A stretch of DNA of 36,063 bases from Lunatimonas lonarensis (GTDB taxonomy: Bacteria; Bacteroidota; Bacteroidia; Cytophagales; Cyclobacteriaceae), in NCBI RefSeq assembly GCF_000390185.1, contig NZ_AQHR01000122.1:1-36063 (forward strand), given 5' to 3'. Each line of letters begins with the position of its first letter. Positions within the stretch are counted from its first letter, which is position 1. A program made the translations under genes and the position numbers. This document shows positions 23,805 to 32,392 of this stretch, piece after piece. The notes under the pieces are model-generated. The model did no database searches. It was not told the DNA's origin and was given only the letters and a program-made list of their open reading frames with translations.

Positions 23805-24953
23805 ATGCGATTTCTTTTTATCATTCAGGGAGAGGGCAGAGGCCACATGACCCAAGCCATTGCCATGTACGATTTGTTGACTAAGGCTGGGCACCAGGTC
23901 AACCAAGTAGTGATCGGAAGTAGCAAAAGACGGAAAATCCCTCCGTTTGTACTCCGGAGATTCAATTGTCCCATCGAGTTGCTCGAAAGCCCCAATTTCG
24001 TCTCCGACCAAAGCAACAAATCAGTAAACATAAGAAAGACCATTTGGCATAACACAAAGGCACTACCTACTTACCTCAACAGCCTACAACGACTTCACTG
24101 CTTGGTGAGCGACGTAAACCCGGAGGTAATCCTCAATTTTTATGATTTTCTGGCGGGAGTCTATCAGGCATTTTTCCGCCCTCGATCCCTCTTTGTGTGT
24201 ATCGGCCATCAATACCTTACGGACCATTCCTCTTTTCCATGGGCCAAAAACCGTAGATTCGCAAAGCAGCTGTTTCTACTCGCAAACAATATCACATCAT
24301 GGGGTTGCTATCAACGGATTGCACTATCACTGCGCAGCCTCAAGCCTGAGGACTCGTCGGGAGAATTGCTTATTTGGCCACCCCTACTGCGGGGGGAGAT
24401 TCAGGCAAAAGAGCCAATCGATGGAGATTTTTTGTTGGTCTACGTAGTAAACCCCGGCTATATCGACGACATCGTCCGAATGGGTCGCTCCAACCCCAAT
24501 CTAAAAATGGAAGTCTTCTCGGATGGAATGAACCAAAACCTTTCGGGGTTAATCCCTGCCAACGTACGTTTCCACCCCCTCGACGACAGAAACTTTATAG
24601 AAAAATTGGCCGGATGCCGCGCTTTGGTCTGTACAGCCGGATTTGAATCGATCTGTGAAGCACTATTTCTAAAAAAACCGGTAATGGTCGTGCCAGTTGC
24701 CGGCCAATACGAGCAAGCCTGCAATGCGTTGGATATGGAAATTGCCGGTGCAGGTATATGGCGAGAAACCTTTGATCTACAACCTTTTTTGGATTACCTA
24801 GAATCAGATAACCCGAAAGACGGTGCGACGATATTCAGCCGTTGGTATACCGAGCAACAGGAAAAAATCGATCAGTGGTTACAGGATCTTGCATTGAAAT
24901 TATCAAAGGAGAAAACAACCCACCCATCAACCAATACAGGGCTTCAATTCTAA
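23805..24953 (+). CDS. GT-B glycosyltransferase
   Basis: A 382-residue protein with the N-terminal 'IIQGEGRGHMTQAIAMYDLL' typical of GT28/MurG-like enzymes (Gly-rich turn contacting the acceptor or donor). The C-terminal nucleotide-sugar motif is 'CTAGFESICEALFLKKPVMVVP', followed by 'GQYEQACNA' (about 275-310). Fold GT-B, probably acting at the inner leaflet of the membrane on a lipid acceptor. Its ATG directly abuts the TAG of the metallophosphoesterase, so the two are almost certainly coexpressed. The acceptor and sugar are not known; glycolipid synthesis is inferred from the partner. Confidence 0.86.
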   Translation: MRFLFIIQGEGRGHMTQAIAMYDLLTKAGHQVNQVVIGSSKRRKIPPFVLRRFNCPIELLESPNFVSDQSNKSVNIRKTIWHNTKALPTYLNSLQRLHCLVSDVNPEVILNFYDFLAGVYQAFFRPRSLFVCIGHQYLTDHSSFPWAKNRRFAKQLFLLANNITSWGCYQRIALSLRSLKPEDSSGELLIWPPLLRGEIQAKEPIDGDFLLVYVVNPGYIDDIVRMGRSNPNLKMEVFSDGMNQNLSGLIPANVRFHPLDDRNFIEKLAGCRALVCTAGFESICEALFLKKPVMVVPVAGQYEQACNALDMEIAGAGIWRETFDLQPFLDYLESDNPKDGATIFSRWYTEQQEKIDQWLQDLALKLSKEKTTHPSTNTGLQF

Positions 24954-25180
24954 CCGGATACTTGCTACTGAGCCTCTTGATGTCACTTTCCTTGCTTCAA
25001 TGAAAGTGAAATTGTTTTGACATGTTGGTGATTCAACCATTTCAGGTTTAATTGACACTGTAGTTTTTTTGATTATGTTTAGACAAATGCATGATATTTT
25101 TTTGAGCAGCCCCCCATTTTTTAACGTAAACTTGGATAAATACCTTAAATTCGCTGGTTACAAATGTGCTCCTAAACCAA

Positions 25181-27850
25181 ATGAATATAGAAAAAAAACG
25201 TTTACTCGAAGATAAAAAAAGGGAAAGGCATTGGAAAAAATGGGGTCCTTATCTTGCAGACAGACAGTGGGGGACTGTTCGTGAAGACTATAGCCCTGAC
25301 GGAGCTGCTTGGGAAAATGTAACCCACGAAGACGCAAGAAGCAAGGCCTACCGCTGGGGTGAAGAGGGAATTGGCGGCATATCCGACTACAAACAAAAGC
25401 TCTGCATCGCCTGGGCATTTTGGAACGGAAAAGACCAGATCATCAAAGAACGGCTTTTTGGTCTAACGGGTAACCAAGGCAATCACGGGGAAGATGTCAA
25501 GGAACTTTATTACTACCTAGATTCTACTCCTACCCATAGCTACATGAAGATGCTATACAAGTATCCTCAGCAGGCCTTTCCCTATCAGCAACTATTGGAC
25601 GAAAATCTCCGGCGGGGAAAAAAAGACCTAGAGTACGAAATTCTGGACACGGGCATATTCGACAACGACGAGTACTTCGACATTTTCATCGAATACGCCA
25701 AAAACAGCGAGGACGACCTCGTCGGCAGGGCCACCATTTACAACCGGTCCACGGAAGACGCCGAACTGACGGTTATGCCAACTGTTTGGTTTCGCAAAAC
25801 GTGGTTCACAGGTGATGAGCCTTTTATGCCCAACCTGTCCCTGCTCAACACACGAAGTATAAAGGCCTTTTCACCCAAAAGTGGTAATTACATTTTCTCC
25901 TTTGACCAAAACCCAACGATCGTTTTCTGCGACAACGAAACGAACCGGGAGAAGCTATATCACATCGGCAATCAGAAAAAATATCTGAAAGACGCCATCA
26001 ACGACTTTGTGGTATCGGGAGATAAAAAGCACCTAAACCCAAAAAACACCGGCACAAAGGCTGCCGCGATCTACAAGTTGAAAATTGCCGCAGGGCAAAA
26101 AGCCGAGGTCACCTTCCGAATGCAACATTTTGAGGAGGAAAACCCGTTGGAAATAGTCGATCAGATCATTCAAGACAAAAAACAGGATGCCGACGATTTC
26201 TATGGCGAAATCCAAAGCCGTGTTCAGGACGAAGAACTCAAAATGATCCAACGACAGGCCTATGCAGGGATGATGTGGACCAAGCAGTTCTACTATTACA
26301 ATGTGGAACGCTGGTTGGAGGGTGACCCAGGCCGGTATCAACCACCCCAATCCAGAAAACTGGGACGAAACAGTAACTGGCGTCACTTACAAAACTACGA
26401 TATCATCTCCATGCCGGACAAGTGGGAGTACCCTTGGTATGCTGCTTGGGATCTGGCTTTTCACTGTATTCCGCTGGCCCGATTGGACACCGAGTTTGCC
26501 AAAGATCAATTGCTGGTCTTGCTTAACGACTGGTACATGCACCCAAACGGGCAAATACCTGCCTATGAATGGAATTTCAATGATGTGAATCCGCCTGTCC
26601 ATGCCTATGCTGTGCAGCGGGTGTATCAAATCGATAAAAAGGCAAACGATGGCGTGGGAGACCAAGAATTCTTGGAACGGGCGTTTCATAAGCTGATGCT
26701 AAACTTTACCTGGTGGGTAAACCAAAAAGACGAAAAGGGAAACAATATTTTCGAAGGAGGCTTTTTGGGTCTTGACAACATTAGTGTTTTTGACCGTAGT
26801 CACGCAGACAAGCTGTTCGCTAAGTTGGAACAGGCAGATGCTACTTCCTGGATGGCCATGTTCAGCCTGAACATGCTACGTATTTCATTGGATCTCTGCG
26901 AGTTCAACCTAGTATACCAACATACCGCTACCAAATTCCTCGAGCACTTTCTCTATATCGCCGGGGCAATGAATAATATTTCCGGTGAAAACATCAGTTT
27001 GTGGAACGAAGAAGACCAGTTCTTCTACGATGTCCTTCATCCGTCAGGCCAGCAGCCCATGGTGATGAAAGTCAAATCCATCGTTGGTATAATCCCGCTG
27101 TTTGCCGTGGAACCCATCAGGGAAGATCTCTTTGAGAATTTACCGGAGTTCAAAAAGCGGTTGGACTTCTTTTTCAAGGAAAAACCCAAGCTGGCAACAC
27201 TGGTTTCGAATTGGATCCATCCAGGACACGACAGAAGACGCCTCTTTTCGCTGTTAAGGGGCCATCGCATGAAAAGTGTATTGAAGAAAATGCTCGATGA
27301 AAACGAGTTTTTATCCCCTCACGGCATTCGATCCCTGTCGAAGTTTCATGAAAAAAAACCCTATTACTTACAGCTTAACGGCAGTCAATTTTCGGTTAAG
27401 TATGCTCCTGGTGAGTCAGAGACAACCATGTTTGGCGGAAATTCAAACTGGCGCGGACCGATATGGTTTCCTATCAACTACCTGATTATCGAATCATTGA
27501 AAAAGTTTGACTTCTATTACGGAGGCAACTTTTCAATCGAATACCCTACCGGCTCCGGAAAGTACCTTACATTGGATCTGATTGCGAAAGAACTCTCGAA
27601 ACGAAACATTTCGCTTTTCAAAAAGGATAAAAACGGAAGACGTCCGATTTACGCTGACAACGAAAAAATGCAGCATGATCCCCATTTCCAGAATCTTATC
27701 CTATTTTACGAGTACTTCCATGGGGATAACGGTCGCGGTCTGGGGGCCTCCCATCAAACCGGATGGACGGGATTGGTGGCGGAGATGATCCACAAAATCA
27801 CAAAAGAAACCCACTTGAGCGAAAATGTTACTACCTTATTTAGAAGCTAA
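25181..27850 (+). CDS. GH63-like glucosidase (MGH1-type)
   Basis: An 889-residue cytosolic-looking glycoside hydrolase; no signal peptide is present. The N-terminal beta-sandwich part holds 'RQWGTVREDYSPDGAAWENV' and 'RWGEEGIGGISD'. The (alpha/alpha)6 catalytic part carries 'YPWYAAWDLAFHCIPLAR' with the likely acid Asp424, 'GQIPAYEWNFNDVNPPVHAYA', 'WMAMFSLNML' and near the end 'GASHQTGWTGLVA'. This matches the mannosyl-oligosaccharide glucosidase-like MGH1 domain. Substrates in bacteria include glucosylglycerate or alpha-glucosides, and the exact one here is unknown. The ATG at 25181 is preferred over the in-frame GTG at 25166. It overlaps rnhB by 26 bp in another frame. Confidence 0.9.
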   Translation: MNIEKKRLLEDKKRERHWKKWGPYLADRQWGTVREDYSPDGAAWENVTHEDARSKAYRWGEEGIGGISDYKQKLCIAWAFWNGKDQIIKERLFGLTGNQGNHGEDVKELYYYLDSTPTHSYMKMLYKYPQQAFPYQQLLDENLRRGKKDLEYEILDTGIFDNDEYFDIFIEYAKNSEDDLVGRATIYNRSTEDAELTVMPTVWFRKTWFTGDEPFMPNLSLLNTRSIKAFSPKSGNYIFSFDQNPTIVFCDNETNREKLYHIGNQKKYLKDAINDFVVSGDKKHLNPKNTGTKAAAIYKLKIAAGQKAEVTFRMQHFEEENPLEIVDQIIQDKKQDADDFYGEIQSRVQDEELKMIQRQAYAGMMWTKQFYYYNVERWLEGDPGRYQPPQSRKLGRNSNWRHLQNYDIISMPDKWEYPWYAAWDLAFHCIPLARLDTEFAKDQLLVLLNDWYMHPNGQIPAYEWNFNDVNPPVHAYAVQRVYQIDKKANDGVGDQEFLERAFHKLMLNFTWWVNQKDEKGNNIFEGGFLGLDNISVFDRSHADKLFAKLEQADATSWMAMFSLNMLRISLDLCEFNLVYQHTATKFLEHFLYIAGAMNNISGENISLWNEEDQFFYDVLHPSGQQPMVMKVKSIVGIIPLFAVEPIREDLFENLPEFKKRLDFFFKEKPKLATLVSNWIHPGHDRRRLFSLLRGHRMKSVLKKMLDENEFLSPHGIRSLSKFHEKKPYYLQLNGSQFSVKYAPGESETTMFGGNSNWRGPIWFPINYLIIESLKKFDFYYGGNFSIEYPTGSGKYLTLDLIAKELSKRNISLFKKDKNGRRPIYADNEKMQHDPHFQNLILFYEYFHGDNGRGLGASHQTGWTGLVAEMIHKITKETHLSENVTTLFRS

Positions 27851-28424
27851 CAGGCTTGAGGCAGGATGTGATGAGGTAGGCAGGGGCTGCCTGTCAGGGC
27901 CGGTGGTCGCTGCGGCCGTGATCCTCCCTAATGGCTACAAAAATAAGTGGATCAACGATTCCAAAAAATTGACGAAAAGAAACCGTAGTGAACTGGTTTC
28001 GGAAATAAAAGAGAATTGCATCAGTTGGGGGATTGCGGAGGCCAGTATTGAAGAAATTGACCAAATCAATATTCTAAACGCCTCCTTCCTCGCAATGGAA
28101 AGAGCAATCTGCAGTCTTTCGGTAGTGCCAGACCACCTTCTGATCGATGGTAACCGCTTCAAATCATCGCTGACAATACCCTTTGATTGTATCGTAAAGG
28201 GCGATGGAAAGTACGTTAGCATTGCAGCGGCCTCCATTCTTGCCAAGGTATATCGAGATGCCTACATGGAAGAACTGGCGGAGCGTTTTCCTTGCTATGG
28301 CTGGGACAAAAATGCAGGCTACCCGACTGCCGCACATAGGGCAGCGATACAATCACATGGTGCCAGCCCTTTCCACCGAAAAAGTTTTCGGCTACTGCCG
28401 GATCAGCTAAAACTGGATTTGTAG
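27825..28424 (+). CDS. rnhB: Ribonuclease HII
   Basis: Cytosolic endonuclease that cuts RNA in RNA-DNA hybrids and at single ribonucleotides misincorporated in DNA. The 199 residues contain the catalytic DEVGRG (16-21, with Asp16 and Glu17), 'GPVVAAAVIL', the third acid in 'LLIDGN', and 'AAASILAKVYRDAYM' with the last Asp. The start inside the 3' end of the glucosidase gene (26-bp overlap) is normal for this family's 'MLLPYLEANRLEAGCDE' N-terminus, so the overlap appears genuine. Confidence 0.97.
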   Translation: MLLPYLEANRLEAGCDEVGRGCLSGPVVAAAVILPNGYKNKWINDSKKLTKRNRSELVSEIKENCISWGIAEASIEEIDQINILNASFLAMERAICSLSVVPDHLLIDGNRFKSSLTIPFDCIVKGDGKYVSIAAASILAKVYRDAYMEELAERFPCYGWDKNAGYPTAAHRAAIQSHGASPFHRKSFRLLPDQLKLDL

Positions 28425-28480
28425 CAACAGGGTTTATTGGTTGTTCTCTGGTTGATAATTGAAAAAATAATCACAAATAT

Positions 28481-29653
28481 ATGAAATACAACCTATGCCT
28501 AATGTGGTGCCTGATCTTCGGTATTAAGGCCATTGCCCAAGAGTCGATTCGTATCGCACACCCGATCGTAGGGGAGGTCCCTCAAAAGGTTACCGATGAA
28601 TACCGTCCTGTTGTCGAGGGGGTAAAAACTTCCGTATGGGTGGAAAACCTCACGATTCCCTGGTCTCTGAAGTTTCTGCCCAATGGGGATGCCTTAGTCT
28701 CCCAACGTCCCGGCAGCATCGTCAGGATACCATCCGGCACGAACAGCAAAGAAACCTACTTGGAACTACCAGAGGTAACCCATGAAGTCGATGCAGGCCT
28801 AATGGGCATGGACTTACATCCCGAATTTGGGAAAAACGGATGGATTTACGTCATGTATGCTTACCGAAATGTAAGTTCGGAGCTGACCTGCAAGGTTGTC
28901 CGGCTCATCCATAAAGGGAACACAGCGGTAGTCGACAAGGTAGTGTTGGATGATATCCCAGCCTACGCCATTCACTTGGGTGGAAGAATAGCCTTTGGGC
29001 CAGATGGTATGCTATACATCGGAACGGGAGACCTGGCCAACCCATATATTGCGCAGGACTTAACTAGCCTTGCTTCAAAAATCCTACGGATCACGCCGGA
29101 AGGCTCCATTCCTTCTGACAATCCTTTCCCCAATTCCCCAGTATTTTCCTACGGACACCGCGTCGTACAGGGCTTTGCTTGGGATCCGGAAACGGGCGCA
29201 TTCTTCAATTCGGAACATGGCCCCTCCGGTGCCGAGGTAGAGGGAAGCGTACGGTATAGAGACGAGATCAATCTCGTGAAAAAAGGAGGGAATCATGGTT
29301 GGCCCCTGGTGGTAGGTGCCCCCAAAATACCCGATTACCAGGATCCCATCGCCTGTTGGAATCTTGCTGCGGTACCTCCAGGCGGAATGGTTTTTCATGA
29401 CGGTGACCTATTTGTGGCGTCCCTCGGCGGTCAGTCCATCCTTCGTCTGGTTTTGGATAGAAACAATAACTTTGAGGTAAAGAAAATTGAAAGGTGGTTT
29501 TCCTATGCTCCGTCTAGGGGAATTTACGGTCGGTTTAGGGACATCACCGTCGGGCCGGACGGTCACTTGTATGCTATCACCAGTAATACAGACGGAAGGG
29601 CTCCCCTGCAACTCAACGATGACCGGATCATTAAAATAGAAATTACGAAATGA
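28481..29653 (+). CDS. PQQ-dependent sugar dehydrogenase-like (soluble aldose dehydrogenase)
   Basis: A 390-residue periplasmic six-bladed beta-propeller oxidoreductase of the glucose/sorbosone dehydrogenase family. The signal peptide ends 'GIKAIAQ' (residue about 20). Family landmarks are 'LTIPWSLKFLPNGDALVSQRPG', 'GLMGMDLHPEF', 'HLGGRIAFGPDGMLYIGTGD', 'YGHRVVQGFAWDP', 'FNSEHGPSGAE', 'DEINLVKKGGNHGWP' and 'ITVGPDGHLYAITSN', which include the catalytic His and PQQ/Ca-binding regions known from soluble aldose dehydrogenases. The substrate is not readable. It is 56 bp downstream of rnhB on the same strand, perhaps as a separate unit. Confidence 0.92.
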   Translation: MKYNLCLMWCLIFGIKAIAQESIRIAHPIVGEVPQKVTDEYRPVVEGVKTSVWVENLTIPWSLKFLPNGDALVSQRPGSIVRIPSGTNSKETYLELPEVTHEVDAGLMGMDLHPEFGKNGWIYVMYAYRNVSSELTCKVVRLIHKGNTAVVDKVVLDDIPAYAIHLGGRIAFGPDGMLYIGTGDLANPYIAQDLTSLASKILRITPEGSIPSDNPFPNSPVFSYGHRVVQGFAWDPETGAFFNSEHGPSGAEVEGSVRYRDEINLVKKGGNHGWPLVVGAPKIPDYQDPIACWNLAAVPPGGMVFHDGDLFVASLGGQSILRLVLDRNNNFEVKKIERWFSYAPSRGIYGRFRDITVGPDGHLYAITSNTDGRAPLQLNDDRIIKIEITK

Positions 29654-29734
29654 ACTGATATGGTGACTTTGAGCCCTGCCTCCACAACTCCTGTAAAGTA
29701 GCCTCGCAAACAGAGAGATAGTCGGCTGCCAAGT

Positions 29735-30145
29735 CTATTCATTCTGCCGCTGACGACCCTCCAGGATTCTGAAAAACAGTATATGAGCCATCTTTCGGGC
29801 GTGTTCCTTCGCATAGGTAGCGTGGATCCCTTCAAAATGCTCGTCTACGGTGCTAAACCATAATTCCAGCCAATTGCCAAAATGAGCTTGGTCGACTTGC
29901 TCGTCCATTCGCCGGTCGACTTCTCGGTGTACCGGCACCGGATTGAACTTTCCGGCACCAGGGCCGGTGTTTAGTAAAACCATTTCCCAAAAATCCGTGA
30001 GACGCTCTAAGTGAACGTCCCAGTCATGAATGATCAGGTTGAAAACCGGCCCCAATCGATCGTGCTGGCGTACCTTATGATAGAAGCTGCGTACCAGCAA
30101 TGACACTTCCGATCTACTCGCTAGTTGCTTTTTTATCTGCATCAT
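29735..30145 (-). CDS. Group III truncated haemoglobin
   Basis: A globin of about 136 residues of the TrHb3 class, which binds oxygen or NO at a haem; in Bacteroidota it is widespread and of uncertain role. Visible marks are 'LVRSFYHKVRQHDRLGPVFN' (helix B with Phe-Tyr), 'WDVHLERLTDFWEMVL' and the proximal His88 in 'AHFGNWLELW'. The reading frame stays open upstream, but homology begins at 'MQIKKQLASRSEV', so the start is the ATG at 30145 or 30142. It overlaps the end of the phosphodiesterase gene by about 30 bp, which implies coupled expression. Confidence 0.9.
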   Translation of the reverse strand: MMQIKKQLASRSEVSLLVRSFYHKVRQHDRLGPVFNLIIHDWDVHLERLTDFWEMVLLNTGPGAGKFNPVPVHREVDRRMDEQVDQAHFGNWLELWFSTVDEHFEGIHATYAKEHARKMAHILFFRILEGRQRQNE

Positions 30146-31388
30146 CCTTAATGAGAATAGGTTGTAGTACCGCAAAATCTCCCTGTACCTCTTCAGGCAC
30201 CTGTAACCCCAATAGATCACAGACAAGGGGATATACGTGAACGTTCCGAAAGCTGGGGATCTGTATTCCTCGGCGAAAAAAAGGCCCCCATGCGTAGAAT
30301 ATACCCTGCATCTCGGGATAGGAAGGGCTATAGCCGTGTTCACCAAACGTATCGGTAACGAAAAGGGCAGATCGGTTTTGGTACCGAACACGGTCCGCAG
30401 CTGTCGCAAGGTAGTAACCCAGCTCTGGAACCACCAACAGATCCCCTAAACGATTCGCATAAGGTGAATTTGCCGAATAATATCCGGTATCATCAGGTTT
30501 CACTACCCGAAAATGGTCACCCCTCGATGCGAGCACCCGTTGCGTAGATTCGAGCATCTGCCGGTCTTCCAAAAAAACATGGGCCAATGCGCCATTATTT
30601 ATGACCTCTCCCTGTATTCCCTTTGTTATTTCATCGAGCGACAACAGGTTCTGCTTCGGCACGGATGCCATACCATGGTCGGAAACCAAAACCAGATGGA
30701 TAGGCAGGTCAAAACTTTTCAACCCTTCCATCAATGCCCCCAATTCCCTATCCAACTTTTCGATAGCTGGCCTCAGTTTGGCATCGTTGTCCGGACCATG
30801 CCGGTGACCAATATCGTCCATGTCCGAAAAATACAGGGTTATCAGCCTGGGCCTCTCCTCATCAGGCAGTTGAAGCCACTCAAAGACCTTTGAAATGCGT
30901 GTCAGGTTAGATACCTGTGCATCGTAATTGTAGAAGTAAGTGGGTTGGATCCCTTTTACCGGGGCTTCTGTTCCCACAAAAAAATAACTGGCCGTCTTCA
31001 GACCGGCTTGCTCCGCCAGGACCCAAAGCGGTGTACCTCCATACCAAAATGGATCCTGAACGGCTTCCCTTTTGCTAATTGCGTACTGCATATCTTTTTT
31101 TGGATCCCGAATTGTATTGTTCACAAGGCCATGAAATTCTGGCAACATACCCGTGGCAATGGAATAATGGTTCGGAAAGGTTTTACTGGGGAAAGCAGGC
31201 AATAAACCCGCTGCCTCTACCCCATCGTCAATCAAGCGCTGGATATTTTCTGGCTTAAAACGCTCGGTATAATCCCAACGGTAACCATCGAGAGAAACAA
31301 GGATCACGTAGGCGTCTTGGCTTTGGGCATATGCCGCATTAAATGAAACAAAACTGAACAGAATCCAGAAAAGGAATCGGTTTACCAT
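30114..31388 (-). CDS. Type I phosphodiesterase / nucleotide pyrophosphatase family
   Basis: A 424-residue exported enzyme of the alkaline phosphatase superfamily, ENPP-like. The signal peptide ends 'AAYAQ' (about residue 22). Metal and catalytic residues are in order: Asp34 ('VSLDGYRWDY'), nucleophile Thr70 ('PSKTFPNHYS'), Asn91 ('GLVNNTI'), Asp191 and His195 ('DDIGHRHGPD'), Asp237 and His238 ('VSDHGM') and a final His in 'FGEHGYSP'. It would hydrolyse nucleotide or phospholipid phosphodiesters in the periplasm. It overlaps the haemoglobin gene at its 3' end. Confidence 0.92.
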   Translation of the reverse strand: MVNRFLFWILFSFVSFNAAYAQSQDAYVILVSLDGYRWDYTERFKPENIQRLIDDGVEAAGLLPAFPSKTFPNHYSIATGMLPEFHGLVNNTIRDPKKDMQYAISKREAVQDPFWYGGTPLWVLAEQAGLKTASYFFVGTEAPVKGIQPTYFYNYDAQVSNLTRISKVFEWLQLPDEERPRLITLYFSDMDDIGHRHGPDNDAKLRPAIEKLDRELGALMEGLKSFDLPIHLVLVSDHGMASVPKQNLLSLDEITKGIQGEVINNGALAHVFLEDRQMLESTQRVLASRGDHFRVVKPDDTGYYSANSPYANRLGDLLVVPELGYYLATAADRVRYQNRSALFVTDTFGEHGYSPSYPEMQGIFYAWGPFFRRGIQIPSFRNVHVYPLVCDLLGLQVPEEVQGDFAVLQPILIKDDADKKATSE

Positions 31389-31453
31389 AACAGATTAATA
31401 ATGGGGACAAGCAATACAGTAAAAAACACCAACGCTGCCCCAGAAGGTTCGGT

Positions 31454-32344
31454 CTACCAAAAGAACATCTGATAGGAGCTGGAAAATTGTCCCTTCGCAT
31501 TCAAGTACTGAATACCAAGCTTCCGCGTTAAATCCCCATCATGATCGATGGTGTCTGCAACACCACTCCATGGCTCCAAGCAGATGAATCCGGCACCGGG
31601 CCCTTTGGACCAAATCCCCAACCACTTGAATGCACCGAACTCCATACCAAACCCTCTTCCTGTGTCCTTATGCCTAACGGAGACACGAGAGGGCGGAAAG
31701 ACATCCATAATCAACGCGTCGTTATCAAACATATCCTCTCTGAGAGCAACCTTGCCTTGCGTGACGGAAAATGGCACCTTTGCCGTCGACACGTACCCCT
31801 GCTCCAAGGGATAAAGCAGCACCTCGGAACGAGTCCTATCTTCAAAATCCATGATATAATCCGAAAACTGTTCCGCCTCCGGATCCAGGGGGCAAAGAAA
31901 TCCAGGGTGGGCTCCAATAGAAAAATACATAGGCTCTGCTGAGCGATTAATCACCCGATAACTTACCTCAAGCCCTTCCTCAATTAGCGTATAAACCACC
32001 CAAAGCTCAAAATCAAAAGGATAGTTTACCAGGGTGTCTGAATCGGAACAAAGCAAAAAAGAGGCGGAGGTAGCAGAATGTGCCACCAATTCAAATACCC
32101 TGTCCCTTGCGAATCCATGCTGGGGCAGAGAATAGTTTTTACCCTGAAAGGAAAACTGATTCTCCTTTAACCTTCCGACAATCGGAAAAAGCAAGGGTGC
32201 ATGCCTAGCCCAAATCGATGGCAAAGCTTGCCAGATATATTCCCTTTCACCAACCTTGTAACTTGCCAACTCAGCACCCAATGGCTGGATCACAGCCGAG
32301 CGATTTTCCGAACGTAACAAAACCTTGTCCAACTTTCTATCCAT
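31454..32344 (-). CDS. Aldose 1-epimerase family protein
   Basis: A 296-residue galactose-mutarotase-like beta-sandwich enzyme interconverting sugar anomers. Candidate active-site residues are His76 ('PQHGFARD') and His146 ('IGAHPGF'), with a later acid in 'EPWSGVAD'. 'LLFPIVGRLKENQF' is typical of the LacX/YeaD-like branch, which acts on sugars other than galactose, including sugar phosphates. No signal peptide, so it is cytosolic. It lies 65 bp upstream of the phosphodiesterase gene on the same strand and 48 bp downstream of the SulP transporter gene. Confidence 0.9.
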   Translation of the reverse strand: MDRKLDKVLLRSENRSAVIQPLGAELASYKVGEREYIWQALPSIWARHAPLLFPIVGRLKENQFSFQGKNYSLPQHGFARDRVFELVAHSATSASFLLCSDSDTLVNYPFDFELWVVYTLIEEGLEVSYRVINRSAEPMYFSIGAHPGFLCPLDPEAEQFSDYIMDFEDRTRSEVLLYPLEQGYVSTAKVPFSVTQGKVALREDMFDNDALIMDVFPPSRVSVRHKDTGRGFGMEFGAFKWLGIWSKGPGAGFICLEPWSGVADTIDHDGDLTRKLGIQYLNAKGQFSSSYQMFFW

Positions 32345-32392
32345 TAGCTGGCAAAACTACCCATAAATCAGCAGTTTTACCAACCAGCAGAC

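Noticed and set aside
30146-30409. Upstream extension of the truncated haemoglobin frame
   Set aside because: The frame is open but lies inside the phosphodiesterase gene on the same strand; globin homology begins at 30145/30142.
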